DNA of 64,000 bases from Paroedura picta (lineage: Eukaryota > Chordata > Lepidosauria > Squamata > Gekkonidae): NCBI RefSeq assembly GCF_049243985.1, contig NC_135377.1, forward strand, positions 33,061,255 through 33,125,254, in the 5' to 3' direction. The notes below the pieces were generated by a model that ran no database searches, was not told the origin of the DNA, and worked only from the letters and a program-made list of their open reading frames with translations. Shown here piece after piece: positions 22,231 through 34,300 of the stretch (the first letter of the stretch is position 1; each line of letters opens with the position of its first letter). Made by a program: the position numbers and the translations under genes.

Positions 22231-22350
22231 TCATTCATTCAATGAGTTCAACCAGGAGAAAGAGAAGATATGTCGAGCTGGCTCTTCCGCTCTTTCATGG
22301 TTCCCAGTCTGTCCTTCTCCTGGTCCTTGAGGGGGTGGGTCAGACCCAGT
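22231..22350 (-). CDS. TRIM55: TRIM55 coding exon 10 (conserved C-terminus and stop)
   Basis: Acceptor 'ttctttcccccacag', then [16 protein letters not shown]... ending [18 protein letters not shown] and TGA at 22231-22233; 39 codons, phase 0. The last 15 residues appear identical to human MuRF2 (from memory). It lies 15.1 kb beyond exon 9, so a gene predictor could easily miss it and end the gene by reading through exon 9 (ATSQVSI). Confidence 0.95.
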   Translation of the reverse strand, partial: TGSDPPPQGPGEGQTGNHERAEEPARHIFSFSWLNSLNE

Positions 22351-25300
22351 CTGTGGGGGAAAGAAGCAGTTACAAGCAATAAAAATTCTTAAAAAAAAAA
22401 AAAGCTGGAGCTATGTTTGTTGTCTATGCAGTTTCTCAAAAAGCATTTCTTTAACAACTGGGAAGTCTCCCTCCCCTTGCAGAGATATAGTATAACATAG
22501 CGTAGCCCCATCACATCAGATCTTGAAACCTAAGAATTTACAACAGAATTTATGTATGTAAATTTGTGCAAAGCCAATACTTGGATGGGAGACCATTAAG
22601 AAAGACCTTTGCTTGCTTCTTACTTGTTCGGTCACCAAAAATCAGTTGTTAACAACCAAATTTATGTATGCAAATCTCCCCTTGAGCTGGCCAAATTCCT
22701 CATCTCCTCAATTACCTCCTATTAATTTCCAAGAGCCAGGAGTATGCTCAGTCTTCATCAGGATGGTTTGGGAAGATTTTTTTTTAAACTTAAATTTACA
22801 AAACTATATTTTCTGCACTTCTAAAGAGTCCCACCAAAATACTGACACCTTAATCCCAGTCTAGGCTATCTTTGTTTCACAGCCTAATAAAGCTCCACCC
22901 ACCTACTCATAAATTAAACTTCCCCAAGTTATATTCCAACTGGGATCACAAATGTATTCTGGGGACTCTTTGCTTCCCAATTTGAATTAGAATCATGGGG
23001 AGAAGGAGCTTATATTGATGTATTTAGAAAATATATGTGCTGCCTCTCCAGAGGCCTGCTTGAGGCAGCTTACAACTAAAACAATAAACCAAGCTATTAA
23101 AAACAGTGTTAGATGCCTACCCATGCTGATTTCTCATACTGAACAGCTGCAGAAACTGATGTGTACAGTACATGCAAATATCAGTACATATGCATCCTCC
23201 ACAAAGGAAAATACTAGCTGCCCAAGACAATTTCAGGTCAGAAAAACTAGGAAATGTGTACATTCCTTCCCTTTCCACACATGTCATTGTGCAAAGGTAA
23301 ACAGGGCCCCTGCACACCAGAGATGCACAGAGAACCCCAAACCTACCCCAGGGACATAATGAGAAAAAACATAATATGTTGTGGGCCCATCATCAGAGGT
23401 ACATCACTATCAAATTCAGCATTAGAAGACATGACGGTGATAAAGGTTATGATCACATAGAATAATCTGCATCACCCCCCCCCCATAAGCCCCATTGAGA
23501 TGAATGAGAGCGTGATCTGGCGCAGCTCTCATTCATTTCAATGGAACTTGCACAGAAGAGCTTTGACAGGTTATGCTCTTGTGTTCATCAAGTACAGTCA
23601 TATAATGAATGCCTAGATTTCCCTGGGACCATTGAGCCTAGAATAATACTAATACTCTAGGCTCAATAATAATACATTGAGCCTAGAATAATACTAATAT
23701 GAGTTTGTTTTTTTATCAGTCACTCTTTGAAAGGCAACATGAAGTCTTTCATAAGTGAATTGCTTTTGATGCTTTCTAAAATGATTAAAGATAAAGGTAT
23801 CCCCTGTGCAAGCACCGAGTCATGTTTGACCCTTGGGGTGACGTCCTCTAGTGTTTTCATGGCAGACTCAATACGGGGTGGCTTGCCAGTGCCTTCCCCA
23901 GTCATTACCGTTTACTCCCCAGCAAGCTGGGTACTCATTTTACCAACCTCGGAAGGATGGAAGGCTGAGTCAACCTTGAGCCGGCTGCTGGGATCGAACT
24001 CCCAGCCTCATGGTCAGAGCTTCAGACAGCATGTCGGCTGCCTTACCACCCTGCGCTACTTCCAAAAATTCCACTTTTATCCTTTCCCTCTTTACTCTAC
24101 TGTACCCTGGTGTACAGCAGATAATAGCAACCATTATATCTTTTTGTCTTAATCCTGGAAAACTCCACAGGAGACTCTTCCCTATTTCCCCTAAATATAT
24201 GATGTTTTAATTATTAAAAACAGTCTCTCTCTTTCACTTTACCATGGATTTCTCTTGATCTCAGTGGTAGAGATGCAGAGATTGCATGAGTTTATAACAT
24301 CATTACAAAACATATATATACGGCTATCCTGGGTGCTTATGATGAAACGACATATGGGATACAGAATGGTTTGGCACATTCCAAGCATCTTTTGTAAACA
24401 CACAAGCTTGAATTAGTGACGGATGATGACCAGTTAGATATTAGTTGGCAGCTTCATGCTACTTAGATAGTGCCATGCTGCTACAAGAAAAGTCCCCTTG
24501 CTAAATTAAAATGTTGTTTTCTTGCTTCTCTTCCACCAGAGATTTAGACATCTGAGGATGACGCTGCCGACGGACAGTTGCTGCTAACTGTACAGGTGCC
24601 CAAGCAGCCAATGTGCTCTAGCTAACTTAGTTGAAATGAAACAACCTGGGGACATTCCTAACTGAAGAGAGTCAGAACCACAATGAATGCAGGGGCTGAG
24701 CTGCCGCCACACTGATGCAAAAGTACTTGGAACACTGTTCCTTTTCAATGCTGAGCAAATAGTCAAAACTCTGTGTTGACATGTTCCACTCAGCACAAAA
24801 TCAGCCTTTCAAACAAGATCAGTTCAAATGTCAATCACACTCTAGGTTATGCTTTGTACACCGCCCTGAACCATACTGTGAGGGCAGAATAGAAATGTTA
24901 ATATATAATAATAATAAAGCTGGTGGCATCCTCGGGTATAGCCAATGCTTACCACAGCTCAGTCCCAAAGGCTGTTAACCTTGGCATGTGTGAGCAGAAC
25001 AGAAAGGCAGGTGGTTCTGGTTGGCTCTCTACTACTACTTCTGTGGCAGGACCTCTCCGGGTAAACTAACGTCTGATCGTGAACTTTATGGCAGGCTATT
25101 AATATTCCTTGGGAGCTGGAAAACTCTTGGAAGGGAGGGAGGGAGGGAGTTCAATGAATTTGGACAAAGCTAATACATTCTTGTCAGTTATTAGCAAAGT
25201 GTTTATGAAGATCATACAATCAAGGCGACGGAAACATCATTAACAGACTAATTGAGAAGAGCAAGTAGGATTTAGGCCACATCAGGGGTATATTGATCAA

Positions 25301-28300
25301 ATGTTTACCATCCATCAAGCAGCAGAGGAAAGAATTAGGTGCGGAACAGAACTGTCATTGTCTTTATTGACTTCAAATCCACTTTTGACTGTGTCCACTG
25401 GCCTTCTCTATGGAAGGTACTAGAAACTGAAAATGTGTCCCGGAAAATAATCACACTCTTCCAAAAAGCATATGATGGTTCAACAAGCCAAGTGTGAATT
25501 TGGAATGAGCTATCAGAGGAGCTCACCATCCAGACTGGAGTGTGCCAAGGCCCCTCCCCTAATTTTTAACATCATAGTTGATGCTATTATGAGAATATAC
25601 AGGAATAGACATGGAGTTCCATATGACCAAAACAACTTTGTGACAGATCTAATATTTGCAGATGATAGTGCCATACTTGCCGATACAGATGCAGAGGCTA
25701 CTAACATCCTCTATGACATTGCTTGTGTAACCCAATCTTATGGCTTAAAAATAAGTGTGAACAAAACCAAAGTCATAACCACAGATGGATAACTGACAAA
25801 TGTATACCTCAATGGAGTCCAAATTGAGCAAGTTAAAGAATTTAAATACTTAGGCTCATTGGTGCAAGAAAAGAAAGTATCATCTACCACTTACGCCCAC
25901 AATAGGGTTGGCCAAGCAACATCAACATTTGCCACACTCAAATGGTGCCTCTGGAAGAAGACAAACATCTCTCTCAAGGCCAAAGTTCATCTCTTCCGCA
26001 CACTAATCCTGCCAATCCTCCTATATGGATCCGAGACATGGATTTTACTAAAACCTGATACAAACAAACTCAAGCCCTTCGAATTGCGATGTCTGCAGCA
26101 GATTCTGGGTGTCTTTCTATGTGATCATAATCAAAATGAGACAATTTGGACAAAATGTGACAACCAGCCACAAAAGAACAAATCCAAAAGCACAGACTGC
26201 AATGGTTTGGCCTTGTCTGCAAGATGAACACTAGCAGACTGCCTCATAAACTCCTCCGGCGAGAACGATCAACTGAATGGAAGATCCAACGACTGACACC
26301 AAAGGAAACTTGGCTTAAACAGATCAAGGAAGACCTTAGAAATCAGCGATTGACTATCCATATGGCAAAAACTACTGCCACCAATCGCCAAGAGTAGAAA
26401 CATATTATAAACAAGGCAAAAAAACCAGCGGCATCTACAGCAGCATATTGGCTAAGAGGACAACCTGCTCCACCAATCGCCAGCTTAAGGATAAAAAGAA
26501 AGAAGAAAAAGATATTTGATACTTATGTTCAGATAGCAGCTGTTTCAAATTTCTGCAACCCTGACCCTGTTACATTCCTTATTAGATATTTTATCCCATT
26601 AATAGCACTAATTTGCATCTGTGTAATCTGCCTTAAGTTTCTGTGAGAAGGAAGGATATAGATGAATGAATGAATGAATGAATGAATGAATGAATGAATG
26701 AATGAATGAATGTAGGTCAATGTTTTAACTCTTTTGTGTTTGTTCAAGTCCAGTTTTAATACAGTGAGAAACTAATATATTTGCAAACTTCAAAACACTG
26801 TGACTTTCCCTTATTGACAATCAATTAACAATCAATGCTAGATTTTCAAAAAATGGTGGTGTCAAATTCAGTCTATGGAAGAAAGAAAGAAAAATAAAAT
26901 TTTTGCCATAATAGTTCCACCAAGTTTGGCTGCCAGGATCCTTGATAAATTGAGATTGAGAAGCATGGCTTTTGGAATTTGAAAGATCTCAGATGTTTTA
27001 TTTTGGTTCGAACCTTAAATCTATGTCTGCTCTAATATGAAATGATTTATGTGGCACTAATTTATCAGTTAATGTGTTGGGTAATTATAAGTGTTTTCAA
27101 TAGTTGGGTAGTAATTAGTTGTCACAAAATATATAGAAGAAATGGAAGCTATTTTACAATGATTTCAATTATCTCTAAAGAGTTTCTATTTACCATGCAT
27201 AGAATATTATGCCTTTGGCAGAAATTCCTGCAGCTGTCAACTTTTATCATAACATTACATCTACAAGCTCAAAGAATGCTTTTCTTGTGTCTATTTTTAA
27301 TTCTCTGGGAGCTAACTAAAATTTTTTTCTATAATGAAATAAGTTGTTCAGCAACTTAATGGTAGGCAAGTAAAAATATGCACCAGCAAACGACATCCAT
27401 CATAAGATTAGCTGTTCAATTCCCAGCAAGGTGGTCGGCAGTGAACTTCTAGTGCCCATGGGGACTGACTGTCTCACCAAAATAGATTTCCATTCTATTA
27501 CAATTAGAGCACTGTGGCAAAAGAATAATGCGAGGCTGTTTGTTTCACAACCTTAATGATTCCAAAAATAGTCCTCAGCAAATAAATTCAGTGTTCCTAT
27601 CTCTGTGTGTTGGCTGGCTAAGTTTCCTCAAGGATATAATGTCAAGCACACTTTAGGAATGTTAAACTCACAGGAAACCTTAAATAAGAACTTTTCAATA
27701 TAATATGAGAGTCTGGGCTTAGCTCAACACGCTTCATTTCATGGCATTCCAAATCTGGCTCCGGTGACTCTGCACGAGAGTATCAATAAAAGCAAATATT
27801 GCAACAGTTCCATCAGTGATCTTAATGACACTGGTCAAAGCACCTCTACTGGTACAATCTGAATGTCATCCCTGTCTCCCATAGCAATCTTGGCATTTAT
27901 TGATGTGAGGGGAGGGGTGTTGGGCAGTATCAGAAAGGGGATTTTGATGGATCTCTTGAGCAGACACACCTTGAAATGACGTGGCCCACTGGAACTATTT
28001 GCCCAGTGCTTTGCAAGTTGGAGAGAAAGTGATGAAAAGACACTGGGCAGTATTCGGCAACTGCCTGGTGCATTTCTCAACTGCTTTTTAATAGACCACT
28101 GGGATCCAATGGCTTTTAGGTAATTGTCAAATGCTTCTTCACCACTCTGAGCTCTTAAACATGTCCAGCAGTTGAGCTTTGATCTGGCTGTGTCAAAGGA
28201 AAAATGCACACAGAGAACTTGATTCTCGTTTCATTGTGGCCTCTTGCAGGTTTGGGGATCTTAGGAAGTTTCTATCAGAAAATCTTGGTAATAGACTGAT

Positions 28301-31300
28301 GACCCCTGAAAACTGTTGCAGACAATTACCTTGTATTCCTTGAAGAACTACATGGATCATCTAAAGGAAGCTCAAATCCACCCCCCCCCCCTTCTCTCCG
28401 TTTTGGAGGGTATTATGTTAGACAGAAAGCCAGGTGCTGGTTTGTTCAATCAGTCTGCCTTCAGCTTTTAACTGTCCCATTGTTAAACTAATGCATGCAA
28501 AGAGGTGGTGATCCTCTTAGCATCGGAAACATGCCCCAAGAAGTCTGAGATTCAGAGCAAAATCAGAACTGTAGAACCTTTTAAATAGAAACTGAGTACA
28601 GTTTTTAAAGCTAACATTATAATAGTCTAAACGTTGACTTCCTATGCACATGTGAAGAAATGTGTCTCTTTCCCCCCCTTCTTTCGATGCATACTGTTGC
28701 TGTAAGCAGTTTTTCTTCCCACCCAGTTTGTTTCTGATACTGGAGGAGTATGGAGAAATAATATCTTAAATCACTAGAAGGTAAAACAAGGCAGAATCAT
28801 AGAGTTGGAAGGTGCCATACAGACCATCTAGTCAACAGGCAATCTAGTCATACAGGCAATCTAGCTCAAGTAAAAATACGTACCAGTATACCAGAGTTCA
28901 ATTTTTCCTCACCAACATTCTACTTTCAGTGTAAAAATAGGCTTCCACCCCCTGCTTGACTCATGAATGGAAGAACACATGGTGATGTGTAATATGGCAA
29001 TCCCTTCATCGTGTTTAGTTTGCCCCTTAATATAACAGAACATCCTGTGTTTAGGTCAACCACATCAAATTGCTTTCCCCTTTAAGGACTACACTCAAAC
29101 GATTTCTTACTAAATAGTCCACATTTTTTGTTAGCTGCTTTGCATGAATGCACCAGGAATTGCCATTATGAACGCTTGGAAAAATGCAGTTGGTATTTAT
29201 GTGGCAAAATGAATTTCATACTGACTCACTTCCATTTGTTTAATACTTACTAAGAAAACCGTGAGGAAACATCAAGTAATCTTGTACCCAGTGCATATCA
29301 AGAAGTAGACCTCAAAGAGCTGTCAGAAGAAACTTCCTCTCCTTCTGGAGAGAAGGGCAGAGATTCCAGCAGTGACGCAGAGCACAGTCTTTGTATGCTA
29401 CTTAGGAAGCAGACAGCATTTTAAAGTATAGATTGTTCTTTGAAAGGACCTGATGAATGAGGGCCCATTACCATTTAAGATTATGACTCATGCCAGAGTT
29501 TGCGCCATCATTTCATTGGATCAGGTAACAAGGCCTGCATAAGTGGTGGAGTTTAGATACTCATAACACTTGATCATGAATGAATGACTTAGCTGAGCTA
29601 TTGCAAATATGCTAGGACTGGCACATAAGACCTGTAGACACTCAGCGCACATGTTATGGAAGCCAGCTCAGATCTGTAAGAGCCCCATAAATAGAGCATC
29701 TTGCTGAGACATCAACTCAACCAGCACATTCTAATTCCTCGAAGTTACTCACTAGTTGGAAAGTGTCCACAATACAATGTCAACATTGTTGTTTACTCAG
29801 ATCTCCTGCTTCTCTTTGAGCATTTCTTTTAAAAACTTGGCCACTGGATCTGACAGGTGTGATTTCTACTTACTGTGATTTCTACATACATAAACCTATA
29901 TATAAACCTCTCAGCTTTCTGTTCCAGAATGAAAGTCTGAATAATGAAGACAAATATTTGGTTCTTATACCCTGCTTTTCTCTACTGGAAGGAATTGCAA
30001 AGCAGCTTACAATTGCCTTCCCTTCCTCTTCTAACAGTCACCTGATGAGGTAGGTTGGGCTGAGAGAGTTCTGAGAAGAACTGTGACTGGCCTAAGGTCA
30101 CCCAGCAGGCTTCATGCAGAGGAGTGGGGAATGAAACCCGGTTCTCCAGTTTAGAGTTTGCCACATTTAATCACTGCAGCATGCGGCTCTCATGCTGAAT
30201 GAAGAGGAATAAAAGCAATGATCAATTTTTTAAAAGCATACATAAATGCACTGTCTTTATTGATGGTTGTTTTATAAGAGAATTCATGTCACAGCCCATC
30301 CCTTAGTTAGACAATGCCAGCAAAATCCCACTAGTCCATTCCATTGGTGCCGACACATTCCTCTATCACAAAACGTTCTTGTCAGTGAGACAGCCTTGCA
30401 TCAAAGGAATGTGCCAGTGGGACAGAATAAGATCCAGCCCAGAGGGCTGATCAAGTGAGAAGTTATCAGTGGACCCTTGCTCATCCTTTCTACACTTTGC
30501 AGGTCTTTTTGCTCTTGAATAGTTGAAAGCAGCCTTAAGGCTACAAGAAAAGCAGTTTGAATTCATTCCTGAATAATGAGAATAACCTGTGGAGATTACA
30601 GTGAATGCACTGGAAGAAGCATCCCATTTCAGCTATGTACAAAATATTGTAATTTAAAGTGTTGGAAAGTGCAGGGGAAAAAACTGGCTTCAGGGATATA
30701 TATAACAAACGTGAAGAAAATACTGTTGCTACATGAAAACTGAATGAAAAGAGATGTAAGGTCCTGCGCCCCACAAGTAAAATGTACAAGGGAAGATGTC
30801 ATTTTGAAAGAAAGAATGAAATAGTCTCTCTTTCAAATTAAAAACAAACACTTTTTTTCATTGCCTCAGAAGATCACAAACAAATCTTAAGGCAATTTAA
30901 TAAAGATCAAAATTCAAGGGGGCGTCAGTTTTCCATTAAGTAAGATATACAGGCAAAGTTAGCCTTCATCTGACTAAAGGAAATTACTGTATCTGCCATT
31001 TATCTGAGGTAAGAACACTAAGAAAAGGCTGACCTTATATACCAGAAGCCATGTTGTGATTTACCATATATAGACTGTAGGTGTGACTATTACATGCCTG
31101 GGAAGGAAGGATTGCTTGAATGAATGACACTGACACCATCGCTTGGGAACCCAACAAAAGTGTTTTGTCATTACAAATGCTCTTTACCGGTGCTGCTGAA
31201 TACATAAGCAACACATAAGCTGAGATGTGGAACAAAATTAAAGAGAAGTATTCAGGGATAAACTTTTGAATTTGAAACATGAGCCTTGTTATGGGTAAAC

Positions 31301-34300
31301 AAGTACATGTAACAGGTCATTATTAAATTGAAAAGTCACTTCCAAAATGGTGACCATGACTGGAAAAGAAATGGGTCAATAGAGACTGCTGTGAAGAACT
31401 CTCGTGTTTGTTGCTATCAAACTTATCTCAAGATAAGGGATAAGACACCAGCCAAATAGGTCTCCTCTGAGCTGTAGGTACTGAACTTATTTGGATGCAC
31501 TGCAGTTCAGGACATAATGTGGGTTAGGATGAGAAAATGCCTGTCCCAAGATCGCTTGGCATGGTTTATAGCAAGGTGGAGATCTTGAGTCATGTTCTAG
31601 CCTGATACTCTAACCTCTGCATCAGTCTGGCTCCTCACTATATGATTCTGCAGGGGCCATTTATCATCATATATCTTGCCTTGACTTCAGTACATTTCTA
31701 ACTCTGTGAGCAAACCCATCCGACGCACAGAATATTAATTTGCAAAAAAATTAAGCAAATGCTTAATTTTCTTGTTAGACTGAAAACTAGAAGCCTAGAC
31801 ACACCCTTATAGATCTGAATCTTGAAACCTTCAGTGAAGCACAGGAGGAAGAAACCTTTAAATGATTCCAGAACTGAAATTTAGAACACCAACTTCAATA
31901 ATATAATCAAGATTTATCACTCACGATGCAAATGTAGCACAGCATTAATGCAGTCTGATGTTTCAGTCCCATCTCTTTAATGATCTCATTAGCTATTGTG
32001 CATTTAAAGTACTTTTATATAACTAGTGGTTGTCTGAGATTCAAGTGTAATGCAGACTTCCTTGACATCTTGGGCAGACACGTTTTAAATCTCAGTTCCT
32101 AATCCTATCTCTACTTGGCAACTGTGGAAATCATGTAGCACTTGTGGCTACAATAGTGGGGGGGGGGGGGTGGAATGACCCTTTGGAAATCCCAGCAGAG
32201 AGAACATAGTTCCAGCCAGATTGTGAACCTATCTATGAAAAACAAACTTTGCTTGATGCAACTGGCTTATTTCCATCTTTTACTTTTCCCCTGCACCTTG
32301 TTTTCTCAAACCTGTGGGTTTTTTTCCTTTTTGTTAATTTGTGGTTTCTTTGCATACGAAGAATCCACAGGATGGATGGATAGATAGATAGATAACATTA
32401 TTTTTTGTTTGGATGGCTGGGTTTTGTTGCTTCTGTAAGTAGTACAAGCAATCTATGTAGATACCATTGCCTTTTAATGAGTCTCTACTTTTTCTTTACA
32501 AGTAATGTAAGTGTACTTAATATGCCTTCTGGTTTTAAAAAGCAAGTTAGAATCAGGGGATTTACTTGTACAGATAATGTCCATGACCTCTACTGTTTCA
32601 TCTCCTAAGTATGACCTATGCAAAAAAGCTGACAATGCAGGCACCTTATAAACATCTCTTTGACTGTACATGGTGTGTAGGTTCACAGACAGCTACGCTA
32701 ATCTAGCTCTGTTACGCCTTGTAGGCTCTCGCTGGTCTTAACCAGACAAATCAAAGGATCCATCAGATATTGTGAGTGACCTAAGGGACGTGTAATGAGG
32801 TAGCCCCAAGTTTATGTAATTCATTCTAATAAGTTTCTTAAGTTCACTTTTAAGGCAGTCAAGTATTTGGGTTAGATATAAGTTCTCAGGAAAATCAGAA
32901 ATTGAAAAGGCTATTTAGGTTCAGCTGAGTAATTAGGATATCAGTCACAAAGAGAGATGGATACTCAAAGTTTCAGATGCATCAAAACTTACATTTTAGA
33001 AAAGTTACATTTTAGCAAAAGACCTATAGAATACAATCAACAGAGACCCCTCTAGAGTCTCTGGTGATTGAAGAAGAGATATGTAACATTAGAAGGAGTG
33101 GAGTCCAATTGCACTACAACATGGAAGCTTTGAGAGGGAATATGTAAAATCCCATCTAAAAAAATAAACTATAAAGTAACTGGAATCTAATTTTTCCCAA
33201 CTAGGAGCCTAATTCCCTCCCCCACTAGATATTCAGGCATCCATCAAGTTACACAGAATTATTATATATGGTAAATATCTTGAGCATTCAGCAAGGAAGA
33301 TAGCCTTCCCTTTCTCTTGAAAAACTACTGATGGAGTCAGTAGTAGAATAGCTAAACTGAGAGGCGAGAATACCATAGTATCTACTACAACTTGATTTTA
33401 TTTCTCTTCCTTTCAAATATGTAAGAAAAACGGACAGAAATGCATCAAAAACATGTACAGGTGCAATTTTTTTTATTAATATGTAGGAACTAAATTGACA
33501 CCTTTTAAACTCCTCATGATCTTATCAGTTTTATGTCTTGATTTTAGCTGATTTTGTATATTGTTAATTTATTTGAAATGGCCTATGGCTGATTAATAAA
33601 CGAATCTAAAATCTAAAAACATGTACTGTAAAAAATGAGGATGTTCTCATTCAGCTGTAATGGAGACTTGTTTGCCTAGAGGCTTATTTTAAGTTGGCCA
33701 TTCTAAGGTGATCCAAAGACCCTCTGCTCTAAGCATTGTGCAACTGACGCCCTCTTTAATCACCTGCCCTGCCTCTATGAGGAAGTCTTGGAGAATTCAT
33801 AAAGGACAGCTGGACAAAGGCCCTGACCCGGAAGGGCCAGTTAGCTCAGTGTCATCAGAACTCAAGCTAAACAGGGTCAGATGGCACAGGAGACTACAGA
33901 GCGCATGTCTGCATGCCCCCCCCCCCACATGTAATATAGAAAACTAACATGCCAAGGAGAAGGCTAGGCTGGAACCCAAGCTTTCCATGGACATAAAAAT
34001 TTGGACATCAGTATTCTTAAGTGGAGGTATATCCGAAAGGAGATATACCCATTCATCTAATGAGCGCATAGACTGACATGGGCGCACACACGCACACGCA
34101 CACGCACACACACACACACACCAGCCTTCTACTTTCAGTCCAACAGATACATCTTTGGGATGAGCAACCAAGCTCATCAGTGGCATGATCTTTGCACCTG
34201 CTTCTTTGTGTGTCTGTATTTCAGAGCTACTTAATGTAAGTCCATGGGATTCATGAGGGATTTCCCACCTTTCCTCCTTCTAAAACAAAGGCTGATCTTT

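Noticed and set aside
23727-24152. Apparent 141-codon protein with a close paralogue at 56242-56634
   Set aside because: The similarity is that of two copies of one tRNA-derived SINE. The copy at 56317-56597 has exact target duplications.
25472-26227. Possible host gene with reverse-transcriptase motifs
   Set aside because: It is the broken coding region of a LINE: 5'-truncated, with frame changes between blocks and a repeat context.
27835-28209. 124-codon minus-strand frame
   Set aside because: No domain recognised, no signal for exons, and similar-length chance frames occur nearby. It could be a decayed processed pseudogene but I cannot support a parent gene.
30541-30789. Minus frame containing HLFSFSF, resembling the TRIM55 C-terminus HIFSFSW
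   Set aside because: Similarity stops after seven residues and there is no proper acceptor or phase. The true terminal exon at 22231-22350 matches fully.
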